Source: an uncultured SAR86 cluster bacterium | GTDB taxonomy: Bacteria > Pseudomonadota > Gammaproteobacteria > Magnimaribacterales > Magnimaribacteraceae | Direction: 5' to 3' | NCBI GenBank assembly: GCA_902605935.1 | Contig: CACLEI010000008.1 | Coordinates: 1 to 51,705, forward strand | Length of the DNA stretch: 51,705 bases | Shown here: positions 19,144 through 26,799 of the stretch, in pieces | How the letters are laid out: every line of letters starts with the position of its first letter | Position numbering within the stretch: the stretch's first letter is position 1 | Position numbers and translations under genes: made by a program | The notes under the pieces: model-generated | Databases searched by the model: none | What the model was told of the DNA's origin: nothing | What the model saw: the letters and a program-made list of their open reading frames with translations, nothing else

Positions 19144-19186
19144 AATATAAGAAGTTGTATAGTATCCTTAATAAAAAGAGGGATAT

Positions 19187-19798
19187 ATGTCACAGGAATT
19201 AAAAAATAAGATCAAACAAACCTTTATTGATTCGATATCTGTCAAACAAAAGATAATTGAAAATAATAGCTTTTCTGTTCTTATAGATGCAGGTGATATT
19301 ATCTCCAGATCAATAATTAATGGAGGTAAATTACTTATTTGTGGGAATGGAGGTTCTGCTGCTGATGCACAACATCTAGCTGCAGAATTTTTAATCAGAC
19401 TGACTTCTGATGTAAATAGAAAAAGTATACCTGCTTTATCATTAGCACAAGATACTTCTACACTTACAGCTTGCATCAACGATTATGGTCCAGATGATAT
19501 TTTCAAAAGAGTATTTTCGTCGCTATATTCTGATGGAGATATTCTTTTAGCCATTACAACCTCTGGCAATTCAAAAAATATAATTGAGACACTAAAGCTG
19601 GCTAAACTTAAGGGTATATACTCTTTAGGTTTCTTAGGGAATGGAGGAGGAGAGGCACTTAATTACTGCGATTCAGCTTTTGTTGTTCCAGATGATGTAA
19701 CTGCTAGGATTCAAGAAAGTCATATAACTGCTGGCCACGCTTTACTTCAATATATCGAAGATCAGCTACTGGAAAGCGGTTGGCTAGTAAAAAATTAA
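19187..19798 (+). CDS. gmhA: Sedoheptulose-7-phosphate isomerase
   Basis: SIS-domain isomerase making D-glycero-D-manno-heptose 7-phosphate for the LPS core. The core motif CGNGGSAADAQHLAAE (residues 52-67) supplies the catalytic Glu67, and QESHITAGH (176-184) supplies Gln176 and His184, matching the E. coli GmhA Gln172, His180 pattern. The segment DTSTLTACINDYG is also typical. The DiaA replication factor is a homologue, but the retained catalytic residues favour GmhA. A Shine-Dalgarno-like AGAGGG lies just upstream. A second, less canonical SIS gene is at 26799-27338. Confidence 0.85.
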   Translation: MSQELKNKIKQTFIDSISVKQKIIENNSFSVLIDAGDIISRSIINGGKLLICGNGGSAADAQHLAAEFLIRLTSDVNRKSIPALSLAQDTSTLTACINDYGPDDIFKRVFSSLYSDGDILLAITTSGNSKNIIETLKLAKLKGIYSLGFLGNGGGEALNYCDSAFVVPDDVTARIQESHITAGHALLQYIEDQLLESGWLVKN

Positions 19799-19804
19799 TC
19801 AATC

Positions 19805-20032
19805 ATGGGCTTCGGTCTTATCATTATTTTAATATTTATTATCTTGATTGGAATCTATTCGCTTCTGCTCTTAAATTTAAATCAAAGTATAGTTCTCTTA
19901 GATCTATTCTTCATTGAATTAGATTTCTCCATAGGCCAAATACTCTTGGCCACTTTTCTCACGGGAATGATTGTTACTTTATTACTTGAGTTTTTTTTCT
20001 TTTTAGCTAGAAAAAAAAATAAGCATGAATAA
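19805..20032 (+). CDS. lapA: LapA-like (DUF1049) small membrane protein
   Basis: A 75-residue protein with two hydrophobic helices (about residues 3-25 and 41-68) and a basic tail (ARKKNKHE). The N.S..LLDLFFIELDFSIGQILLATFLTG pattern between and into the second helix resembles the LapA domain, an inner-membrane protein acting with LapB in LPS synthesis control. In E. coli the order is rpsA-ihfB-lapA-lapB. Here gmhA intervenes and no lapB follows; pgi starts inside the last codons. The assignment is by motif and location and is moderate. Confidence 0.6.
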   Translation: MGFGLIIILIFIILIGIYSLLLLNLNQSIVLLDLFFIELDFSIGQILLATFLTGMIVTLLLEFFFFLARKKNKHE

Positions 20033-21509
20033 GATAAGATCAGAAATAAAGAATAATCTTTCGTCATTTGGAAAGAAACTATATGGTTCGCATATATCTG
20101 AACTCCGAAAAGACTCAAATCTAAATGACTACTCTGTCACTACATCACTTGCCAATTTTGACTATTCTAAAAATCGAATAAATCAAGAGAGTTTAAATTA
20201 CCTTCTTGAAGCGTTGGACTCGCTTGAAGTAAGAAAATCTCTAAAAGAACTATTTGAAGGAGAAACAAAAAATCCAACTGAAAATCAATACGTCTCTCAC
20301 ACAATTTACAGGAACAAGAATTTTAATGAGAACTATAAATCGATTCTTTCTGAGAGAGATAAGATGAAGTCTTTTTTAGAATCTTCTTTAGAGAAAAGAC
20401 CATTCAAAAACTTAATTTGTATAAGTATTGGTGGGTCGAGATTAGGGCCTGAATTGCTATACGAATTTCAATCCTTAAGTGATCCAGTAAAAGTTTTCTT
20501 TTGCTCTAGTTATGATCTATTGGAATTGAAAGATACTCTTAAGAGTCTTAAGCAAAAGGACACTGTAATTTTTATTTCTTCAAAATCATTCCAGACATCG
20601 GAGATATTAAAAAATTTGTCCTATGTAAAATCTTGGCTAAAAAGAGATCCAACTTCAAATATTGATGATCATTTATATGCAATATCCTCAAATACCGCTG
20701 CCATGGCATCTCATGATATTCCGAAGGATAACCAATTTGTTATTTTAGATTCCTTGGGAGGCAGATATTCCGTCTGGTCATCGATGAGTATTCCTGGTTT
20801 CATAAACTCTGACTTTGAGTGTTACTTGGATTTCTTGGAAGGGGCTAGTCTTGCCGATAAATATACTCTTAATGAGCCATGGAGAAATAATATTTCTGCA
20901 ATAATGGCATTATTGAGTGTCTGGAACTCTAATGCTTTAAAAATCAATAATCATGCAGTATTCACTTATAACTTTAGATTACGCTCTCTAACAAAATATA
21001 TAGCTCAACTAAGCATGGAGAGTAATGGCAAATCTATAAATCATAAATTTTATGAATCTCCTTTTAATACTTCACCATTGATTTGGGGTGGCTACGGAAT
21101 TGAATTGCAACACTCAGTGTTTCAATGGTTACTGCAAGGAAAGACAGAGTCATCATGTGATTTTATAGGAGTAAATAATGATTCTGAAGAATCATTTGAT
21201 TCTCATAAAATGCTTCTTTCTCAAGTAATTGCTTTAACTGAAGGAAAAAAAGATAAAGTTGACCCTTATAAATCTATTGAAGGGAATACTCCTTGCTCAG
21301 TATTGCAAATTAACACTTTAAACTTAAGAAGCTTAGGATTTATCATGGCTCTTTATGAACATAAAACATTTATTGAAGCAATAATTTTAGGATTAGATCC
21401 ATTTGACCAATGGGGAGTTCAATTAGGGAAGAATTTAGTCTTTACTTCCAAAACCAACAATAAATTTTTTGAGGAACATTTCCCTCAAGTCTTTTTACCT
21501 AAATGCTAA
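20025..21509 (+). CDS. pgi: Glucose-6-phosphate isomerase
   Basis: Interconverts glucose-6-phosphate and fructose-6-phosphate. ISIGGSRLGPELL (residues 134-144) is the phosphosugar-binding SIS motif, GGRYSVWSSMSIPG is the family signature, and MESNGKSI, QHSVFQWLLQG and a late LGK carry the positions of the catalytic Glu, His and Lys. At 494 residues it is shorter than the usual ~550, and some invariant segments are changed (ENRAVLH reads ENQYVSH). It is therefore a divergent Pgi but with the active-site framework retained. It overlaps lapA by eight bases. Confidence 0.88.
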   Translation: MNKIRSEIKNNLSSFGKKLYGSHISELRKDSNLNDYSVTTSLANFDYSKNRINQESLNYLLEALDSLEVRKSLKELFEGETKNPTENQYVSHTIYRNKNFNENYKSILSERDKMKSFLESSLEKRPFKNLICISIGGSRLGPELLYEFQSLSDPVKVFFCSSYDLLELKDTLKSLKQKDTVIFISSKSFQTSEILKNLSYVKSWLKRDPTSNIDDHLYAISSNTAAMASHDIPKDNQFVILDSLGGRYSVWSSMSIPGFINSDFECYLDFLEGASLADKYTLNEPWRNNISAIMALLSVWNSNALKINNHAVFTYNFRLRSLTKYIAQLSMESNGKSINHKFYESPFNTSPLIWGGYGIELQHSVFQWLLQGKTESSCDFIGVNNDSEESFDSHKMLLSQVIALTEGKKDKVDPYKSIEGNTPCSVLQINTLNLRSLGFIMALYEHKTFIEAIILGLDPFDQWGVQLGKNLVFTSKTNNKFFEEHFPQVFLPKC

Positions 21510-21588
21510 ATTGCATTATTCCAGAACAAGGCGCTATAACCATGTTAAAAAACTTGGTATATTTTTTTTTCTATTTTGAGTTAAGCAT

Positions 21589-23427
21589 ATGGAACAAAAA
21601 AATTTTATAAGTCCACCTTTAATAATTCCTGATAGCGAAAAAGAAATTCCAAATTTCCTTAAAACTCTTCCAAAATCTCCTGGTGTTTACAAATTTCTTG
21701 ACCAATACAATACTCCTCTTTACATAGGTAAAGCTAAACTCTTGAACCAGCGTATTAGGTCTTATTTCCAAACTTCTTCAAAATCAAAAAAAATAGAGAA
21801 ACTTATAGAAGAGGCCGAATTCGTCGAACTTTCCATAACAAGTACAGAGCTAGAATCTTTACTTCTGGAGCAATTCTTAATTAAAGAATTTAAACCTAAA
21901 TTTAATGTTCAGTTTAAAGATGATAAGGGTTATCCCTGGATAAAAATTGACAAGTATAAGAAATATCCTTCTGCAAAATCTTTTTTAGGAAAAAAGCAAG
22001 AAAATGGAAAATTCTATGGACCCTTCCCAAATTCTTATGCTGTTAGAGATGCTTTGAAAGTGGTACAAAAGACTTTCAAACTTAGAAATTGCTCTGATTC
22101 CTCGTTTAGGAGTAGAAAAAGGCCTTGTCTACAATATGAAATAGGAAGATGTTCCGCTCCTTGTGTAGGCTTAATAAACATGGATGATTATAAACAGGAA
22201 GTAGAATCTGCAGAGCTACTTTTAGAGGGTAAATCAAATAAACTTATCGATGAATTTTATGAATTGATGGATAAATATTCTTTAAATAAGGATTATGAAA
22301 GAGCAGCTATCTACAGAGACAGAATATCTTCTATTAGAGACATACAAAGATCTCAAAGTATTACAGGTTTCAAAGAACAGAGAGATGCAATATATGTTCA
22401 TGCAAAATCAGGTATCTCAAAAATCGGAGTTACTCATGTGAACGAAGGCTGGGTTACAGGACATCAGAATTACTTGGAAGTTGAAGATCTTTTTGAAGAA
22501 GATGTTTTAGAGAAATTTATTTTGCAAAATTATTTTCTTATTAAAGATTGTCCGCCTTATCTTGTAATTAGTAGGAAGTTAAAAAATAAAGATTTTATAG
22601 AAGAATCTTTATCGAAGCATCATTCAAAACGAATAAAGATAATTACTAGGCCTAGTAAAAAAGACAAAGGACTTTTAGAGATATGTAAGTCAAATACTGA
22701 ATACAGTCTAGGCAATAAAATAAATAAAAAGACGTTAAGTAATAAGTTGAAGAATCTAGAGAGCTTATTAGATATGAGAAATCCGATCGAAACTATCGAA
22801 TCATATGACATTAGTCATCACGCAGGGGAATATGCTGTAGGTGCGTGCGTGGTCTATTCAGAAAAGGGAAGGCTAAAAGATCAATCTAGACTTTACAACA
22901 TTGATAAAAAGAATTCCGGTAATGATATTGCTTCTATGATGGAGCTAATAGATAGAAGGTTTAATAAACAATCTTTAAATAAAGTCCCAAGTTTAATAAT
23001 AATTGATGGAGGAAAAACACATTTAGAATTTACCCTTAAGAAGTTTAAACAATTGGATATACAGGACGTCAAAATTATTTCCATATCGAAAGGTGCAAGA
23101 AGAAAAGCTGCTTTTGATTTAATTCATTTAGATAATGGGAAATCTTTAGGTATATCTCCAGGTTCTCCAGAACATTCACTCATACAGATAATTAGAGATG
23201 AAACTCATAGGTTAGCAATATCTAGACAAAAGAAGAAACGTTCGAATTCTTCTTTCATATCATCTCTCGATAGTCTTGAAGGTATCGGAAGGGTTAGAAA
23301 AAAATCTTTGTTGAGATATTTTGGTTCTGTAAAACAATTAAAAAGAGCTAGCGTCAATGATATAACTAATGTGAAAGGTATTGGTAAAGAACTAGCTATT
23401 TCTATTTTCACGAATCTACATAAATGA
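21589..23427 (+). CDS. uvrC: UvrABC system protein C
   Basis: Nucleotide-excision-repair nuclease making both incisions around a lesion. The N-terminal GIY-YIG domain is visible (GVYKF ... LYIGKAK, residues ~31-53), then the Cys-containing PCLQYEIGRCSAPCVG segment, a UVR UvrB-binding domain near 212-250, and the RNase H-like C-terminal nuclease with YDISHHAGE and IIDGGKTHL. The tandem helix-hairpin-helix at the end is marked by EGIGRVRKKSLL and VKGIGKELA. Length of 612 residues is normal. The four-base overlap with pgsA reproduces the conserved uvrC-pgsA pair. Confidence 0.96.
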   Translation: MEQKNFISPPLIIPDSEKEIPNFLKTLPKSPGVYKFLDQYNTPLYIGKAKLLNQRIRSYFQTSSKSKKIEKLIEEAEFVELSITSTELESLLLEQFLIKEFKPKFNVQFKDDKGYPWIKIDKYKKYPSAKSFLGKKQENGKFYGPFPNSYAVRDALKVVQKTFKLRNCSDSSFRSRKRPCLQYEIGRCSAPCVGLINMDDYKQEVESAELLLEGKSNKLIDEFYELMDKYSLNKDYERAAIYRDRISSIRDIQRSQSITGFKEQRDAIYVHAKSGISKIGVTHVNEGWVTGHQNYLEVEDLFEEDVLEKFILQNYFLIKDCPPYLVISRKLKNKDFIEESLSKHHSKRIKIITRPSKKDKGLLEICKSNTEYSLGNKINKKTLSNKLKNLESLLDMRNPIETIESYDISHHAGEYAVGACVVYSEKGRLKDQSRLYNIDKKNSGNDIASMMELIDRRFNKQSLNKVPSLIIIDGGKTHLEFTLKKFKQLDIQDVKIISISKGARRKAAFDLIHLDNGKSLGISPGSPEHSLIQIIRDETHRLAISRQKKKRSNSSFISSLDSLEGIGRVRKKSLLRYFGSVKQLKRASVNDITNVKGIGKELAISIFTNLHK

Positions 23428-23960
23428 ATTTAACTTTGGCTTCTTACATAACATTACTGAGGATTGTTCTGATAGCTCCCATTGCCTCTTTTATTTATTT
23501 TGGTGGTTTATTAAATAGTATTCTTGCATTACTCTTTTTTTTAATTGCTTCTATAACGGACTATTTAGATGGGTATATTGCTAGGAAGACTTCTACAGAA
23601 ACAGACCTTGGTGCAACGCTCGATCTATATGCTGATAAACTTCTAATAATCATTGTTTTGATTTTCATAAATGCAGCAATAGATGACACTTTATTAATCG
23701 CCCTTTCTTCAATAATTATAATTAGAGAATTTATCCTTATAGTGCTCCGCCATTTTAAAACCTTAAGAGGCAGACTTAAAGTTCGTGCATTAGGCAAGCT
23801 TAAAACATCTATACAAATGATTGCTATTTCTATGCTCTTAATCGCACCATATGCAGGCACAGGCTTGTACTATGTTGCTTTAAGCCTTACTGCTATTGCC
23901 GCGTTGATATCGACTATTTCGTTGATAGACTATTTAAGGATTCTAGTTAGAGATGATTAA
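23424..23960 (+). CDS. pgsA: CDP-diacylglycerol-glycerol-3-phosphate 3-phosphatidyltransferase
   Basis: Membrane enzyme committing CDP-diacylglycerol to phosphatidylglycerol synthesis. The CDP-alcohol phosphotransferase motif is complete: Asp46, Asp49-Gly50, Ala53-Arg54, Gly63, Asp67 and Asp71. The rest is mostly hydrophobic helices. Length of 178 residues is normal. It overlaps uvrC by four bases. In E. coli pgsA is followed by tRNA genes glyW-cysT-leuZ; here two leftward genes intervene before the tRNAs. Confidence 0.93.
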   Translation: MNLTLASYITLLRIVLIAPIASFIYFGGLLNSILALLFFLIASITDYLDGYIARKTSTETDLGATLDLYADKLLIIIVLIFINAAIDDTLLIALSSIIIIREFILIVLRHFKTLRGRLKVRALGKLKTSIQMIAISMLLIAPYAGTGLYYVALSLTAIAALISTISLIDYLRILVRDD

Positions 23961-23981
23961 TAATTTAATCTGCAAAATAAT

Positions 23982-24374
23982 TTATTTTAGTTTGCCCTTT
24001 TCTCTCATTTCTTTTCTAATTTTAGTAGCGCTTATGTCAGTTATTTCTGATTCAAAAGTCTCTTCTTCAAATACGTAGCCAACCCCTCTGCCATAAGTAA
24101 TATTAGTAATATTGGGTACTAACATTATTTCGAAATTTTTACCTCGAATGTATCCATCCTTTTCAAGGCCTTCTTCAATATTAGAACATACATCTTCCCA
24201 TGAGAAAGGATTATCATCTTGTCCATCTCCACCAGAGGCACCCTCCACATCTCTCACTTGGATAATTACTTGCCCGGTTTTTTCAATAGCCCTTTTGAAT
24301 AGAGCTTGGTGACCATCATGCCAGGGCTGCCATCTTCCTAACATTTGTACAGTAGGTTTTTTCCAATCAAACAT
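23982..24374 (-). CDS. Small HxGH nucleotidyltransferase of unknown substrate
   Basis: A 130-residue single-domain nucleotidyltransferase of the cytidylyltransferase/NMN-adenylyltransferase superfamily. Visible are GRWQPWHDGH (residues 13-22, with His19 and His22 as the HxGH pair) and ISATKIR (114-120), the second family signature. The substrate cannot be read from sequence. It lies two bases downstream of an APS-kinase-like gene, suggesting they work together. Similar small nucleotidyltransferases and APS-kinase-like proteins occur in T4-like marine phages, to my recollection, so a phage origin is possible. It converges on pgsA with a 21-base gap. Confidence 0.7.
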   Translation of the reverse strand: MFDWKKPTVQMLGRWQPWHDGHQALFKRAIEKTGQVIIQVRDVEGASGGDGQDDNPFSWEDVCSNIEEGLEKDGYIRGKNFEIMLVPNITNITYGRGVGYVFEEETFESEITDISATKIRKEMREKGKLK

Positions 24375-24376
24375 AA

Positions 24377-24784
24377 TTATTTCGTATTTAGCGCATGCGC
24401 AATTTCAATCTGAGTTTTATCATTCCATTCTGTTACCTCAAAATCAAATTGCATTGGTTTTTCAAAGATTTTATTTGTATCTTCAAATCTTCCTGCTTCT
24501 ATGGTGTTCATCCATATTAAGACATCAGCTTCAAACATTTTACGCGTTTCTTCTGTAGGGCAGACAAAATCACAAATGACTTTCCTACCTTTGATTGATT
24601 CAAAGTCTGCAAATGTTTTCATTCTTTCACTCTGCCTGAGTCTACCTTCATTGGAGAAATCCCAGTCACCAGCCATTTCTCTAACCTTGTCTGCATTGTA
24701 CCAAGCTGACTGAATCAACGGTTGCAATCTTTGAGCCAGGTATGTTTTTCCACTTCCTGGAAGACCTAGAATTAAAATTTTCAT
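24377..24784 (-). CDS. APS-kinase-like P-loop protein
   Basis: A 135-residue P-loop protein with Walker A GLPGSGKT (residues 7-14). The segment NADKVRE...WDFSNEGRLRQSERM resembles the DGDNVR...GFS..DR...RR pattern of adenylylsulfate kinase, which makes PAPS from APS. It is shorter than typical CysC (about 200 residues) and lacks the clear C-terminal lid, so the true substrate may differ. It is co-oriented with the nucleotidyltransferase gene two bases downstream. If it does make PAPS, it could feed the sulfotransferase-like proteins at 46149 and 48354, but that link is inference. Confidence 0.6.
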   Translation of the reverse strand: MKILILGLPGSGKTYLAQRLQPLIQSAWYNADKVREMAGDWDFSNEGRLRQSERMKTFADFESIKGRKVICDFVCPTEETRKMFEADVLIWMNTIEAGRFEDTNKIFEKPMQFDFEVTEWNDKTQIEIAHALNTK

Positions 24785-24841
24785 TTATTTACAAATTTAT
24801 TGATTTAAAGATTAAGTTAATCTTAACAGTGAAAGTTTATA

Positions 24842-24847
24842 TATAAT
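24842..24847 (+). promoter_or_regulatory. Candidate -10 box for the tRNA-Cys/tRNA-Leu transcript
   Basis: A TATAAT hexamer lies 41 bases upstream of tRNA-Cys. TTAATC at 24817-24822 (19-base spacer) and TTAACA at 24823-24828 (13-base spacer) are possible but badly spaced -35 elements. As the only good -10 before the tRNAs it may start the transcript that continues into the glycan cluster. Confidence 0.35.
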
Positions 24848-24888
24848 AACATCATTGAGTTTTAGAAACTAATATTCAAAATTAAATT

Positions 24889-24959
24889 GGCTGAGTGGCA
24901 GAGTGGTTATGCAGCGGATTGCAAATCCGTCAACGCCGGTTCAATTCCGACCTCAGCCT
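24889..24959 (+). tRNA. cysT: tRNA-Cys (anticodon GCA), CCA not encoded
   Basis: The seven-base acceptor stem GGCTGAG pairs fully with CTCAGCC (24952-24958) and is followed by discriminator T, as usual for tRNA-Cys. The anticodon loop TTGCAAA is closed by a five-base stem (one G-T pair) and gives anticodon GCA. The T-loop TTCAATT is canonical, but the T-stem has one C-A mismatch (GCCGG against CCGAC). No CCA follows the discriminator, so the 3' end must be added by a nucleotidyltransferase. The order cysT-leuZ after pgsA matches E. coli. Confidence 0.93.
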
Positions 24960-24975
24960 TCAAAGCTCAATTTAT

Positions 24976-25062
24976 GCCCGGGTGGTGGAATTGGTAGACA
25001 CAAGGGACTTAAAATCCCTCGAAGGAAACTTCGTGCCGGTTCGAGTCCGGCCCCGGGCACCA
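24976..25062 (+). tRNA. leuZ: tRNA-Leu (anticodon TAA)
   Basis: The seven-base acceptor stem GCCCGGG pairs perfectly with CCCGGGC (25052-25058), followed by discriminator A and an encoded CCA. The anticodon loop CTTAAAA gives anticodon TAA, reading UUA. A long variable arm (CGAAGGAAACTTCG) confirms a class II tRNA. It lies 16 bases after tRNA-Cys and 16 bases before the first gene of the glycan cluster. Confidence 0.97.
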
Positions 25063-25078
25063 TTGTTTAGGGAGTAAA

Positions 25079-25849
25079 ATGAAAATTTCTATAGTCAGCG
25101 GCGGTTTTGATCCAATTCATTCTGGTCACATAGCATATCTAGAAGCTGCTTCAAAGATGGGAGATATACTAGTTGTCCTATTAAATAATGATGAGTGGTT
25201 AATAGATAAGAAAGGGAGTTTTTTTATGCCATTTGAAGAGAGAAGTAAAATATTAAAAAGCCTAGAAATGGTAGATGAAGTTCATGGGTTCCAGAATGAT
25301 GATAAAGGTACATGTATAAATGGTTTAAAAATGATTAAACAAAAATATAAAGATGCTGATTTAGTATTTTGTAATGGAGGAGACAGAAATGCAAAAAATA
25401 TCCCAGAAATGTTGCTAGAAAATATAGAGTTTGCATTTGAGGTTGGAGGAGAAGAAAAGCTAAATTCAAGCAGTTGGATTTTAAAAAAATGGTCATATCC
25501 ACAGCAAAAGAAAGTTTGGGGAGAATATTTTGACCTTTTTAAAGATAGCCAGGTAAAAGTTAAAGAATTAATTATTGATCCAAATCAAGGTATGAGTTTT
25601 CAAAGACATAAAAAAAGAGATGAATTTTGGTTGGTTTCAGCTGGAAGCTGTAAAGTGTATTACTCTAAAGACAAGCCAGAAAATAAAGAAGAATTTTTTT
25701 TAGAAAAATATGATTATTTTTTTGTGAAGGAAGGAGAATGGCATCAAATAATCAATGAGAGTGAAATTCCATGTCACATCATAGAGATACAGTATGGTGA
25801 AGAGACTGAGGAAGACGACATAGAAAGACTTTTTTATTATGGTGAATAG
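25079..25849 (+). CDS. Nucleotidyltransferase-cupin fusion protein
   Basis: Two domains. Residues ~1-135 form an RfaE/TagD-type nucleotidyltransferase with GGFDPIHSGH (residues 8-17, His14 and His17). Residues ~150-256 resemble the cupin of type II phosphomannose isomerase (the ManC C-terminus), including the QRHKKRDEFW, EGEWHQI and EIQYGE segments. In the usual H-x-H-R-x-E metal motif the second His is Lys179; His177, Glu182 and His222 remain. I do not know the substrate. A joint role in isomerising and activating a sugar phosphate or alditol phosphate is inference. It begins 16 bases after tRNA-Leu with a good AGGGAG ribosome site, and is the first gene of the cluster. Confidence 0.75.
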   Translation: MKISIVSGGFDPIHSGHIAYLEAASKMGDILVVLLNNDEWLIDKKGSFFMPFEERSKILKSLEMVDEVHGFQNDDKGTCINGLKMIKQKYKDADLVFCNGGDRNAKNIPEMLLENIEFAFEVGGEEKLNSSSWILKKWSYPQQKKVWGEYFDLFKDSQVKVKELIIDPNQGMSFQRHKKRDEFWLVSAGSCKVYYSKDKPENKEEFFLEKYDYFFVKEGEWHQIINESEIPCHIIEIQYGEETEEDDIERLFYYGE

Positions 25850-25881
25850 TATAAAGTCACCTATAATAGCCTCAACCAAAA

Positions 25882-26799
25882 ATGCAAGAAGTACAACTTT
25901 CAGATTTAGTAAGTTTTTTAAGGACCAAGATTGTTCTTATTTTAGTTTTGACTTTTTTGTCCTCTTTAACTTCGGCTATAGTTTCTCTAAATCTGACTGA
26001 AATTTATGCATCTGATGCTATCCTAAAAATAACAGATATAAGCCCAGCATCCGGTGGAAAAACAGTTTCTTCTGGTGCACAAGGGCTTGCTTCACTAGCT
26101 GGAATCAACTTGGGAGGTGCTGTTGAATCCTCAGAGAAAACACCCTCCTATTTGATAGCTAAACTGAAATCTAGAACTTTTTTTAAGCAATTACTTACTT
26201 TTGAAGGCATCCTTGAAGGAATAGTTGCCGGAAACTCCTTTGACAGTAAAACTGGCAATTTAGTTTACGATGAAAATAAATATGACGCAGAATCGAAGAA
26301 ATGGATCAGAAAGATAAGTGGCTCCATGAAATTGATTCCGAGCAGTCAAGAGGCCCACAAAATCTTCCTCAAACAATTAGTTGCAGATTTTGATAAGAAA
26401 ACTGGCTTTATTACTGTTATATATGAGCATCCTTCTCCCTATTTTGCACAAAAAATGCTGAAGTTAATGGTTAAAGAGGTAAATAGATTACAAAAGAACC
26501 AAGATTTAATTCAGTATGAAAAAGAAATGCAGTATCTTTTGGAACAGAACGCTTCAAATAATATAGTTTTTCTAGAAAAATCTATTTCTTTAGCTGTAAT
26601 GAATCTAATACAAGAACAATCTCTTGCTAAGGCAAAAGATGATTATCTGGTCGAATATATAGACGAGCCGCACGCACCAGAATCAAGGATATTTCCTAGG
26701 AGAACACAAATTGTTTTAATCACTGCATTCCTTTCATTTATTATTCTTATTTTTTCTTTCACCTACTATCATTCTTATTTAAACAAACAAAATAGCTAA
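25882..26799 (+). CDS. wzz: Wzz-like polysaccharide chain-length regulator
   Basis: Inner-membrane co-polymerase controlling the modal length of surface polysaccharide. A transmembrane helix at about residues 15-36 is followed by a long periplasmic region. A second helix lies at about 277-298, preceded by the proline-containing PHAPESRIFPRR segment typical of Wzz. Length of 305 residues is normal. A TATAAT at 25862-25867 lies just upstream but has no clear -35. The stop overlaps the next gene as TAATG. Presence of Wzz fits the Wzy-like polymerase at the right edge. Confidence 0.85.
   Translation: MQEVQLSDLVSFLRTKIVLILVLTFLSSLTSAIVSLNLTEIYASDAILKITDISPASGGKTVSSGAQGLASLAGINLGGAVESSEKTPSYLIAKLKSRTFFKQLLTFEGILEGIVAGNSFDSKTGNLVYDENKYDAESKKWIRKISGSMKLIPSSQEAHKIFLKQLVADFDKKTGFITVIYEHPSPYFAQKMLKLMVKEVNRLQKNQDLIQYEKEMQYLLEQNASNNIVFLEKSISLAVMNLIQEQSLAKAKDDYLVEYIDEPHAPESRIFPRRTQIVLITAFLSFIILIFSFTYYHSYLNKQNS

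Noticed and set aside
23961-24888. Search for a tRNA-Gly gene or integrase beside the tRNAs
   Set aside because: No cloverleaf other than Cys and Leu and no integrase-like frame was seen here.
24895-25077. A 60-codon open frame across the tRNA pair
   Set aside because: It lies over tRNA-Cys and tRNA-Leu, whose folds are clear; the frame is a by-product of tRNA sequence.
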